Of a stretch of DNA of 64,000 nt, positions 26,912 to 35,806 are shown piece after piece. Position numbers and translations under genes: made by a program. The notes below the pieces were generated by a model. That model was not told where the DNA came from, searched no databases, and saw only the letters and a program-made list of their open reading frames with translations. The number at the start of each line of letters is the position of its first letter. Within the stretch, counting starts at the first letter, position 1. The DNA is from Parus major (Eukaryota; Chordata; Aves; Passeriformes; Paridae): contig NC_031768.1 of assembly GCF_001522545.3 (NCBI RefSeq), forward strand, positions 3,648,341-3,712,340, given 5' to 3'.

Positions 26912-29900
26912 CACTGTGTGGGCTTTGTGTCCCTCCTGATGGCAACAGAAGGAGCTGCTTCCTTTACCTGCTCTGGAGTAAGAGGCTTAGGCACCTCTTC
27001 CTCCTCAGCAGATCTAGACAGGGCAGCACCTGTCGGCTCGGACTCTGTGGGACAGCCTGGGACAGGAGAGCTCCCGGTGCTGCCACCTACATGGCCAAAT
27101 GGCCAGGAGAGCTGGCCTGTGTTCCTTCCATAGCCATCCATTGCTGGATGTCGTACTCTTCCTCCACCTTCTGCCTCAATTTGTAGGCCTCTATAATTTC
27201 CAGGATCATGATCTCCTCGGTGATGTTCTGATCCTGGCATGCTGAAGATGGGCTGGAGGCCACGGTGTTGTAGGGAACACTCTGAGCTCTGTGTCCCTGC
27301 TGACAGCCTCACCTCATTGACAGCAGAAGGAGTTGCTGCCTTTACCTTGTCTGGAGCAAGCAGCTCAGGTGGCTCTTCCTCCTCATCAGTTCTGAACAGG
27401 GCAGCAGCTCCTGGCTCGGACTCTGTGGCACTGTCCAGGGCAGGAGAGGTGCTGGGAAGGGCAGGTGCTGCATTTACTGCCACCTCCACAGCCACATGGC
27501 TGATGGAGCTGGGCTGTGTTTCTTCTACAGTCACCCAGAGTTGGAGGTCATGTTCTTCCTCCCGATTCTGCCTCAAGTGATGGAACATGACCAGTGACAG
27601 AAGCAGGATCTCCTCGGTGATGTTCTGATCCTGCCATGTTGAATAATGGCTGCAGGTCATGGTGTCAGAGAGGACACAGGGTGGTCTCAGTGTCCCTGCT
27701 GATGGCAACTCCTCACTGAAAACAGAAGAAGCTCCTGCATTTACCTCCTCTGGAGGGAGAAGCTCAGGAAGCTCTTCTACCCCATCAGCTCTAGACAGGA
27801 CAGCAGCTGCCAGCTCAGCCTCTGTGGGACTGCTTGTGACAGGAGAGTCAATGGGCAGGGCAGGAACTGCCTCTGCTGCCACCTCTATGCCCTTGAGGCT
27901 GGGAAAGCTGGGCTGTGTTTCTTCCACAGCCATCCATTGATGGAGGCCATACTGTCCCTCCAGCTTCTGCCTCTGTTTGTACACCTCCATCAGATCCAAG
28001 CTCATGAATTCCTCATTGATGTTCTGATCCTGCCATGCTGAAGCCTGGCTGCTGGTCAGGGTCTCAAAGGGGACCCAAGGTGGGCTCTGTGTCCCTGCTG
28101 AAGGCAGCTCCTCACTGATAACAGAAGAAGCTGTTGCCTTTTCCTCCTCTGCAGTGAGAAGTTCAGGCAGTTCCTCCTCATAAGCTTTGGACAGGGCAGC
28201 AGCTGCTGGCTCAGCCTCTGTGGGACTGCCCAGGACAGGAGAGGCACTGGGCAGGGCAGGCACTGCCTCTGTTGTCACCTCATTGACCCCAGGGCTGTGA
28301 GACCTTGGCTGTGTTTCTTCCAAAGCCATCCATTGTTGGACATCATACCCTTCCTCCAGCTTCTGACTCAGGTGATGATACAACACCAGCCCCTCCATCA
28401 GGAACTCCTTGGTGATGTTCTGATCCTGCCGTGCTGAAGAACAGCTGCAGGTTGGGGTGGCGAAGTGGACACAGGGTGGGCTCTGTGTCCCTGCTGATGG
28501 CATCTCCTCACTGATAACAGAAGGAGTTGTTGCCTTTACTTCCTCTGAAGTGAGAAGCTCAAGCAGCTCTTCCACCTCATCTGCTCTGGACAGGGCAGCA
28601 GCTGCCAGCTTGGCCTCTGAGGAACTGCTAGTGTCAGGAGAAGTGATAGGCAGGGTGGGCACTGCCTCTACTACCACGTCCGTGACCACAAGAATGTGAG
28701 AACTGGGCTGTGTTTCTTCCACAGCCATCCATTGTTGGAGGTTATACTCTCCTTCCAGCTTCTGCCAGAACTTGTACTCCTCCACTAGTTCCAGGATCAG
28801 GAGCTTGTCGGTGATGTTATGATCCTGCCAATCTGAAGCCTGGCTGCTGGTTAGGGTGTCAGAGGGGACACAGGGTGGGCTCTGTGTCTCTGCTGATGGC
28901 ACCTTCTCACTGATAACAGGAGTTGCTTCATTTACCTCCTCTTCAGTGAGAGGCTCAGGCAGCTCCTCCTCATCAGTTCTGAACAGGTCAGCAGCTGCTG
29001 GCTTGGTCTCCATGGTGCTGCCAGGGACAGGAGAGGTGATGGGCAGGGCAGGCGATGCTTCTGCTGACACCTCCAACGCTGCAGGGCTGTGAGACCTTGG
29101 CTGTGTTTCTTCCACAGCCATACATTGTTGGAGTTCATACTCTTCCTCCAGCTTCTGCCTCAGTTTGTACACCTCCACCAGTCTGTCCTCTGTGATATTT
29201 GGATCCTGGCATGGTGACCCCTTGCTCATGGTGTCAGAAGGAACACAGGGTGGGTTCACTTTCTCTGTTGATGGCACCTCCTTACTGACAACAGAAGGAT
29301 CTGCTGTCTTTACCTCCTCAGGAGTGAGAGGCTCAGCCAGCTCTTTCTCCTCAGCAGCTCTGGACAGGGCAATAGGTGCCAGCTTGGCCTCAGTGGGACT
29401 GCCTGTGACAGGGGAGGTGATGGGCAGGGCAAGCACTGCCTCTGCTGCCACTTCTGTGCCCTTGGGGCTGGGAGTCCTTGGCTGTGTTTCTTCTGCAGCC
29501 ATCCATTGTTGAACTCCATAGTCTACTTCTAGCTTATGCCTCACTTTCTCTTCTATCAGGTGTATGGGACTGCCCAGGACAGGAGAGGCACTGGGCAGGT
29601 CAGGTGATGCCTCTATTTCCACCTCCACAGTCACAGGGCTGGGCGAGCTCGGCTGTGTTTCTTCCACAGCCATCCACTGTTGGACGTTATACTCTTCCTC
29701 CAGTTTCTGTCTCAGTTTGTACATCTCCATCACTTCCAGGATCAGGAACTCTTCTGTGATGTTCTGATCCTGGCCTGCTGAAGCATGGCTGCTGGTCATG
29801 CCGTCGAAGGGGACACAGGGTGGGCTCTGTGTCCCTGCTGATGGCACCTCTTCACTGACAACAGAAGCTGCTGTATTTACCTCCTCTGGGGTGATAGGCT

Positions 29901-31011
29901 CAGGCAGCTCTTCCTCCTCATCAGCTCTGGACAGGGCAGCAGCTGCCAGTTCGGCTTCCATGGGACTGCCAGGGAGAGGAGAGGTGCTGGGCAGGGCAGG
30001 TGCTGCCTCGGCTGCCAGCCCTGTGCCCTCAGGGCTGGGAGAGCTTGTCCCCACCAGGGGACAAGGCTCAGCCTCCTTGCTCCTCTGTGGTTGCAAGGGT
30101 CTCTCCTGGATCTTGGAGCTGATGTCATGTCTCAATTGGGACAGCTCCTGGCTGCTCTCACGCTCCTCCCGTGTGGGCAGTTTTCTGTCACTCATATCTG
30201 CCCCCTGAGGCAACTCTTGGCATCTGGCGTCTGGTCTTTTTGACAGCTTATTTTCATTGCTGTCTCTCACTTCGGACAATTCTGCTTCTCTGCTGTCTTT
30301 CAACTGGGAGACATGGGAGTGCACTTCTTGTTCCAATGGTGATAGTTTTTCATACCTCTCACCTTCCCTTTGAGATGGCTCTTGGATATCATCCCGAGAA
30401 ATGTGGGAGTGCACATTTTCCCTTGGTGAGAGGTCTTGTTGCCTCTCATCTGCCCTCTGGGACATCTCCTGGGCATTGTCCCATTGAGAGGTGTGGGAGT
30501 GCTCGTCTTCCCAAGATGAGGTATCTTGGTACCTCCCACGTTCCCTCTGGTCCAGCTCTCGGATGTTGTCCCATTGGGAATCCTCTGGGACACTCGCATG
30601 TCTCCGTAAGGACAGCTCATGGGATCTCTCGTCTTCTTCCCATTCCAACTCCTGCTGCTCACTCATATCTATTTCCAATTGGAGTATCTCTTGGGTTGTG
30701 ACACATTCTTCCCATTCGAGCACCTCTTGGTATATCTCACCATCCTCTTCCCACTGGTGCAGCTCTTGGACTCTTGTAGTTTCTTCCCATTCACAGAGCT
30801 CTTGGTGTGCCTCACTGCAGTACTGGGAAACCTCTTGAACACTCACATGTACCTGGCATTGGTAGAACTCTTGGCTCCTCCTGGCTTCCCACTGGGAAAT
30901 TTCTTGGACTGTCATTACTTGCTGTTGGTACCTGTTTCTCGCTGTCATCTCTTCCCTCTGGGAAAGCTCCTCATCACTATCACTTTCCATCTGGGAAAGC
31001 TCTTGGTCCAT
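26884..31011 (-). CDS. Nested intronless ORF, about 1,375 residues, tandem-repeat protein of unknown function
   Basis: This is a single unspliced frame inside a DSCAM intron, on the same strand. I do not recognise the family. The first ATG, at 31011, has a strong context (A at -3, G at +4). The frame is open to a TAG at 31206-31204 but has no earlier ATG. Residues 1 to about 317 are polar and repetitive, rich in Glu, Gln, Ser and Trp, with segments such as QEISQWEARRSQE and LEWEEDERSHEL, probably helical. The remainder is a head-to-tail array of units of about 132 residues. Each unit carries QDQNITEEFLI, YKLRQKLEEEY, QQWMAVEETQP, an Ala/Pro/Ser-rich stretch and LPEPLTPEEV. One unit is shortened (near 29570). 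About 73 residues (27065-27285) are read out of frame relative to the other units. The last nine residues and the TAA come from an LTR-like insertion. I see no signal peptide or membrane segment. The array could be a decaying recent gene or a live lineage-specific one; the length of the open frame favours recent constraint. Confidence 0.6.
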   Translation of the reverse strand: MDQELSQMESDSDEELSQREEMTARNRYQQQVMTVQEISQWEARRSQEFYQCQVHVSVQEVSQYCSEAHQELCEWEETTRVQELHQWEEDGEIYQEVLEWEECVTTQEILQLEIDMSEQQELEWEEDERSHELSLRRHASVPEDSQWDNIRELDQRERGRYQDTSSWEDEHSHTSQWDNAQEMSQRADERQQDLSPRENVHSHISRDDIQEPSQREGERYEKLSPLEQEVHSHVSQLKDSREAELSEVRDSNENKLSKRPDARCQELPQGADMSDRKLPTREERESSQELSQLRHDISSKIQERPLQPQRSKEAEPCPLVGTSSPSPEGTGLAAEAAPALPSTSPLPGSPMEAELAAAALSRADEEEELPEPITPEEVNTAASVVSEEVPSAGTQSPPCVPFDGMTSSHASAGQDQNITEEFLILEVMEMYKLRQKLEEEYNVQQWMAVEETQPSSPSPVTVEVEIEASPDLPSASPVLGSPIHLIEEKVRHKLEVDYGVQQWMAAEETQPRTPSPKGTEVAAEAVLALPITSPVTGSPTEAKLAPIALSRAAEEKELAEPLTPEEVKTADPSVVSKEVPSTEKVNPPCVPSDTMSKGSPCQDPNITEDRLVEVYKLRQKLEEEYELQQCMAVEETQPRSHSPAALEVSAEASPALPITSPVPGSTMETKPAAADLFRTDEEELPEPLTEEEVNEATPVISEKVPSAETQSPPCVPSDTLTSSQASDWQDHNITDKLLILELVEEYKFWQKLEGEYNLQQWMAVEETQPSSHILVVTDVVVEAVPTLPITSPDTSSSSEAKLAAAALSRADEVEELLELLTSEEVKATTPSVISEEMPSAGTQSPPCVHFATPTCSCSSARQDQNITKEFLMEGLVLYHHLSQKLEEGYDVQQWMALEETQPRSHSPGVNEVTTEAVPALPSASPVLGSPTEAEPAAAALSKAYEEELPELLTAEEEKATASSVISEELPSAGTQSPPWVPFETLTSSQASAWQDQNINEEFMSLDLMEVYKQRQKLEGQYGLHQWMAVEETQPSFPSLKGIEVAAEAVPALPIDSPVTSSPTEAELAAAVLSRADGVEELPELLPPEEVNAGASSVFSEELPSAGTLRPPCVLSDTMTCSHYSTWQDQNITEEILLLSLVMFHHLRQNREEEHDLQLWVTVEETQPSSISHVAVEVAVNAAPALPSTSPALDSATESEPGAAALFRTDEEEEPPELLAPDKVKAATPSAVNEVRLSAGTQSSECSLQHRGLQPIFSMPGSEHHRGDHDPGNYRGLQIEAEGGGRVRHPAMDGYGRNTGQLSWPFGHVGGSTGSSPVPGCPTESEPTGAALSRSAEEEEVPKPLTPEQVKEAAPSVAIRRDTKPTQCFGGPRACD
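30110..31011 (-). repeat. Degenerate Glu/Gln/Trp repeat region, N-terminal part of the nested ORF
   Basis: The N-terminal part of the nested ORF is built from short related segments such as QEISQWE, QEVSQY, QELCEWEE, QELHQWEE, QEILQLE and QEMSQRAD. Phrases of the type HSHxSQ recur at spacings of roughly 86-90 bp: GTGGGAGTGC-like plus-strand words lie near 30312, 30402 and 30487. The pattern suggests decayed tandem duplication and a mostly helical, acidic polypeptide. I cannot assign a function. Confidence 0.75.
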
Positions 31012-31249
31012 ATTGGTGAAGGGCTTCTCCTCCTCCTCCTCAGTCCCTGTCAATGGCAGGACTGACCTGACCACTGCCCCTGACCACTGCCCGCTGGAGC
31101 TTCCAGCCAGCTGGGCAAAGGGCTGGGGGACCAGGAGTTGGAGCTGGCTTTGTCCTTGTTGCTGTTGGCATCTGTCGCGATCAGCGTCTATCACTGTCGG
31201 CGTCTAGCGCAGATGGGTTCAGGGAGCTGCTTCCTCCTGAGAGAGCAGC

Positions 31250-32250
31250 TCCCCTGGGACTGGGGACCTCAGGGCTCTGCGCCCCTTGGATCCCCTCAGC
31301 CAGGCTGGGGCTCCCTGATGTCACAAGGGCCTCTGGCCACCACCGTGTCCCACATCACAGAGGGCCCTGACCCCACGCGCCCAACGTGTCACAAAGGGCC
31401 ACCCCCGGCAGCCCAACACCAGCGCAGCGGGCAGGCAGCGGCCCGGAGCAGCCCCCGGACCCCCTCGTGGCCTTGTGGCCCCTGCTGTGCCCAGAGCCCC
31501 GAGAGGCTTTGGCCACGCTGGCACACGTGTGCCAGCCCCAGCCCCGCACTGCAGAGCCCGGCCTTTGCAGCCTGCGCTGCGCCGGCCACGAGCAATTGGC
31601 CTTTGCAGCGACGTGCCGGGGAGCTGTGGGCAGCGGCTGCAGGTGCCGCGGGAGGCCGGGGAGCAGGGCCGGCCCTCAGGGCTCTGCCCGGCCAGCGGGG
31701 CTCGTCGCTGCCTTCAGCAGTGACACGCAGGGGCACCGAGCGCAGCCGCGGCGCCTCGGCCGGGCCCGGGGAGCTCAGCGGCCCAGGGGCACCACGCGAG
31801 GCCGGGGCCACCTGGCTCGGGGCAATGGCCGCGGCCCCGACTCTCGCAGCTCTCCCCTCGGCCGTGCGGCGCCACGGGGCCAGAGCCCGGGCCCGGGGCT
31901 CGCTCCCTGCTGCCAGCAGGGCGCTGCCGAGGGCTCCCCGCCCGCCGGGGCCGGGGCCGGCCGCTGAGGGAGCGGCGCCGCCATTGCTGCCGCCCTCAGG
32001 GGCTCTGAGGGGAGCGCGGCTCCCGCCGGCCCCGCTCCGCCCGCACGGGCAACAAAAGCACGGAGCACAAAGACACACGGAGCACAAAGACACACGGAAC
32101 ACAAAGACACACGGCGCTCAAAATGTGTCCGTGCCCTTCCAAATGCATTCGGACAGGGCTGGGGTCGGCTGCGGCAGCATCGGCACACGGCTGCTCCCGG
32201 GCCAAATCCCCTGTGCAGATACCGGGGCTGTGTGAAGCGACACCAAACGA
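31250..32250. promoter_or_regulatory. CpG-rich block just upstream of the nested ORF (candidate promoter)
   Basis: This stretch of roughly 0.9-1 kb is strikingly GC- and CpG-rich compared with the AT-rich introns around it, densest at about 31400-32050. It lies directly 5' of the nested ORF's ATG (31011, minus strand), where an intronless gene would keep its promoter and 5' UTR. A CRE-like TGATGTCA sits at 31315-31323. Long open frames on both strands here are probably a by-product of few stop codons in GC-rich DNA. No TATA box is evident. Promoter activity is inferred, not shown. Confidence 0.5.
32064..32114. repeat. 17-bp tandem repeat, three copies
   Basis: Three consecutive copies of AGCACAAAGACACACGG lie at 32064, 32081 and 32098, the third with one change (AAC for AGC). 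A partial copy precedes them. They lie at the edge of the CpG-rich block. Confidence 0.9.
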
Positions 32251-33194
32251 ACGGGGTTTAGTCTCTTTGGGAGAAAGAAATGCACTTTGGGAGTGTTTTA
32301 GCTTCCTTGAGGATCAAAACTATTTTCGATGGCACTCGTCTGTTGTACCTGGAGTTCAAAAGATTCAATAAATAAGTAATTACGAACGTGTGTGGTTCAA
32401 AAGTCATAGAGGGGTTGTTAGGAGCAACAAAGATTAAGTAAAGAAAAACTGCACTATAAAAAACTTAGACAGTTTTGTCTCTTGTTGTCCTTATGTTTTT
32501 AAACTTTTAAATTTGTTTCCTGTGCTCTTTATTTTGGAAACATTGCAGCAAAACTGAGCAACATCTGAGAAAAAAAAATCAATATTTGGGTGCTAAGCTT
32601 CGATGTGGAACTCCTGGAGGATTCAAACGCTTCAGACCTGTCTGTGCACAAAAGCACCTCTCGCTTCCAAGGCTGCATGGCAGCACGCGAGGAGTAAAAT
32701 CAGAGTTACTCCTGATTTCATCGCCTTGCAGTGCATCATTTATCCAGAACCTCCTCCAAGTGCGCTGAGGGAGAGGAGACAGATCAAGTGTGGTTTGGAT
32801 AATCTGTTTTCTCTCAAATTTTCCCACTCCTGGCACTGCTTTGAAGTGCCAGCCTGGAGGTGGGACCATGCCTGATGTCCCCCAAGCCTCTCCTCTGGCC
32901 CCGCAGGGCAGCTCCACCTGAACAACTCCTTTTCCCATTGTGGGAGTCTCCTTTGGTGTGGAAAAGAAAGAAAGGAGAATTCCTGCCCTCCCCTCTCTCA
33001 GGGCTGCAGAAGTGCTCAAACTTCATTCCTGCTGTTCCCACATAGAGGAACACTGGCCTAGGGACTCTGCTCTTGGATATTGGGCAGGGGAGAAGGGAAA
33101 CACCTGGCTTGTCCCTATGGATAGAAGAAATGGGTGAACATCCCATCCCAAACAGTCATGTGGGATTTCTTTGCCATCCTTCAGTCGTTCTTAT

Positions 33195-33545
33195 TTGGTT
33201 TTGGAAAGCAGAGAGAAGGAGAGGGCCTAGGAAAGGAGCAATCCTTCTGTACCCCCTGGCAGGAGGGGACAGCCGGGGGGGTCGGGCTCTGCTGCCAGGG
33301 AACAGGGACAGGAGGAGAGGTCAGGCCTCAGGCTGGGCCAGGGGAGGCTCAGGGTGGGCAGCAGCAGGAATTTGCCCATGGAAAGGGAGCTCAGGCCTTG
33401 GCAGGGGCTGCCCAGGGAGCTTTGCAGTGCCCATCCCTGGAGGTGTCACCTGGACGTGGCACTCAGGGCTCTGGGCTGGGGACAAGGTGGATATCGACCA
33501 CAGGTTGGACTCGATGGTCCTGGAAGTCATTTCCAGGGTTATCTC
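33195..33545 (+). mobile_element. CR1 LINE fragment
   Basis: GGGGACAGCCGGGGGGGTCG, GGGCTGCCCAGGGAGCTTTG, CATCCCTGGAGGTGTCACCT and GGTTGGACTCGATGGTCCTG are in CR1 3' order. Confidence 0.9.
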
Positions 33546-34623
33546 CTTGTTGTGTTTACAATAAATTATCCAGACATATAATAGGAAAAGGGATGGAAAT
33601 CACCTAAATGCACTAACCATTCTTTTTCACCCGAGCATTGAATTGCTGCTGCTACTACAAAAAAAAAACAACAACCAGAATTTATCAGTTTCAAGCATCT
33701 TGGTGTCTTTGTGAGTTGGCATCCTTCATTTCTGCCTTACTGCAGGCAGTGTTCCCCCTTTAACCTCTGCAGCTTTCTGTGGGGATGTCCCTGGAGGCTC
33801 TCAGGAGTGTTTTACAGATGGGTCACTGTGGGCAGGGTTGCAGAAAGCTCAGCAGATAACAAAGATGAGTTTAAAAATAGAAAGCTCACCCAGATACAAA
33901 GTATTTGCAGAAACTGTGTGAATTCTTTTGTAAGGGTTTGCTGGAAGTGGCACAAGTTGTCACAGTGGCACCTGCACTCAGCTGGTTTCAGGGCTTGTTT
34001 CCTTATCCAGGTGGCTTTGCTTAAACACAGAATATTTAGGAATCGACATTCAAGTGCTTTTGGTTAGTACTAAAATGTATTTTTACTTTGGTAACTGAGT
34101 TTGTCACAGCTTCCTCTGTGGGATGTTTTCAGGAAAGGAATTTCAAAAAAGACCTGCTTGGTATGGAGATTGTATAAAATTTCCTTGGAGGATGATGAGA
34201 AATTTTTTTTTAAATGTAGTCAAATTCCTGTATTTTTCACTTGGTTGTTTCAAATAATGACCTCAGAGTGGCAGGACTCTGTAGCTACTGAAATTAATAC
34301 TTACTGGCTACTGAAATGAAAGAAAGATGTTTTAAAATTTCTGATGATTCTTTGTAGGTTAAGTAATGACATCATAAAGAAAGAACAAGATGAAAACCCA
34401 GTCTCCTTTCTATTGTCTATTTATGATATGCATGGACTTCAGGAGCTTCTTTCGATACCTGTACCCCTTTTTTTGAGGGCTAAAATAAACCAAGTGCAAT
34501 CCTTTTAAAATTAAGAAAATTAAGTCAGTCCAGATAGAAAATAATTTCTCTTCATTTTTTTTTTTTATTTTTTATTTTTAAATCTGTGTTAATAAGAAAT
34601 AAGAAAAAAACCAAAACTTTATT

Positions 34624-34963
34624 TCAGGAGGGAGGGAGNNNNNNNNNNNNNNNNNNNNNNNNNNNNNNNNNNNNNNNNNNNNNNNNNNNNNNNNNNNNNN
34701 NNNNNNNNNNNNNNNNNNNNNNNNNNNNNNNNNNNNNNNNNNNNNNNNNNNNNNNNNNNNNNNNNNNNNNNNNNNNNNNNNNNNNNNNNNNNNNNNNNNN
34801 NNNNNNNNNNNNNNNNNNNNNNNNNNNNNNNNNNNNNNNNNNNNNNNNNNNNNNNNNNNNNNNNNNNNNNNNNNNNNNNNNNNNNNNNNNNNNNNNGGAA
34901 GGAAGGAAGGAAGGAAGGAAGGAAGGAAGGAAGGAAGGAAGGAAGGAAGGAAGGAAGGAAGGA
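34624..34963. repeat. (GGAA)n microsatellite with assembly gap
   Basis: GGAGGGAGGGAG precedes a gap of N at 34639-34896, followed by about 67 bp of perfect GGAA repeat. Confidence 0.95.
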
Positions 34964-35129
34964 AAATTTTAACTGTATTCTTTATTATGCTCATAAAATA
35001 TGAAGTCCTGGTATTTCTCACTGTTATACAAATTACATGCTTACAGAATGATCTATTTAAAAATCACGTTTTAACGAAAACTATCAGCTTTCCCGTTCCC
35101 AAGAGGAAGGCTGAAGCTTTGGGCTGTTC

Positions 35130-35345
35130 ACGGGGAATTGGGGATTTGGGGTTTTGAGGGATTTGGGGAAGCGGTCGCAGGTTCGGTCCGGCGCTGCCAC
35201 CCCGTGGCCGTTTGTGGTACTGCAGCGGCCCCGGGCCCGGCCGGAACCCCCGCGGCTCCCGGGGAAGATTTTGGGAACGCCCAACTCTGCGAAAGCAGCG
35301 GGGACCCGGGGGATGCCCCGATCACACCAGAGCACAAGAAAGCGC
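35130..35345. promoter_or_regulatory. Small isolated CpG-rich block in the large DSCAM intron
   Basis: About 200 bp of dense CpG (for example GGCCCCGGGCCCGGCCGG near 35228) stand alone in AT-rich sequence. No ORF with a recognisable product and no tRNA fold was seen. It could be an intronic CpG island or the edge of an unrecognised insertion. Confidence 0.35.
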
Positions 35346-35739
35346 TGTTAAACTGAGCTGCTCAAAGTGTGCCTTTAAGACTGCCCTAATGACATAAAAA
35401 ATTCAAAAGGATGCTGAGATACACAAAGGAGGACCCACACCCCCTTTCCTGTCTCCAGAGCTCTTTCCACACCTCCGATGGAAAGGTCTGGAGGCTGCAC
35501 AGGGCTCTTCTCCATGCAGGGCCAGGTGTGAGTGCCACAGGTGAGTTTCTGTACAGGTAGGTGATGTCTCTAAGTACCAAAAAGTGCTGAAACACCAAGT
35601 TCCTGCTATTCATAGTGCTCTGCAGTGGCAACTTGACCCTACAGGGCAGGCAACTCCACACTCCTTCCATGAAGTAACTAATTCCATTGGGGTAATTAAT
35701 GTATCTTTTGTGTCTTAAGGGGTAGATAGCAGCAGTTCT

Positions 35740-35806
35740 GAGCTAACATTGGACTCAATGATCTCAAAGGTCTTTTCCAACCTAATTTCTGTGATTTTAT
35801 GATGAG
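35740..35806 (+). mobile_element. CR1 LINE 3' end
   Basis: TTGGACTCAATGATCTCAAA, GGTCTTTTCCAACCTAATTT and TCTGTGATTTTATGATG form a short 3' terminal CR1 piece. Confidence 0.85.

Larger units (their letters stand above)
26110..30062 (-). repeat. Tandem array of ~400-bp coding repeats
   Basis: On the plus strand a recurring block with the core TGTGTTTCTTC, which encodes EETQ on the minus strand, lies near 27116, 27510, 27911, 28310, 28708, 29100, 29481 and 29651. A further copy lies near 26233, beyond the LTR-like insertion. Spacing is 381-401 bp except for the 29481-29651 pair, where the unit is shortened to about 170 bp. The first unit (about 30060 to 29660) starts at SSPSPEGTG. Units are clearly related but diverged at many positions, so the array is not a recent perfect satellite. 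Unit length is close to a multiple of three, as expected for coding repeats. Confidence 0.9.

Noticed and set aside
26110..30062. CRISPR-like or satellite interpretation of the 400-bp repeats
   Set aside because: Unit length, in-frame coding, high divergence between units and the vertebrate context fit a protein-coding array, not a CRISPR or a perfect satellite.
31012..31194. Extension of the nested ORF upstream to a GTG at 31194
   Set aside because: The codon at 31194-31192 is GTG, not ATG. A eukaryotic start is far more likely at the ATG at 31011, which has a strong context. An upstream spliced exon cannot be excluded.
31138..32235. 365-codon plus-strand frame and a 237-codon minus-strand frame across the CpG block
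   Set aside because: Both run through GC-rich DNA where stop codons are rare. Composition is low-complexity Ala/Arg/Gly/Pro and several frames are open at once.
35175..35200. tRNA B-box-like GGTTCGGTCC
   Set aside because: No cloverleaf, A box or terminator could be found around it. The text is GC-rich chance.
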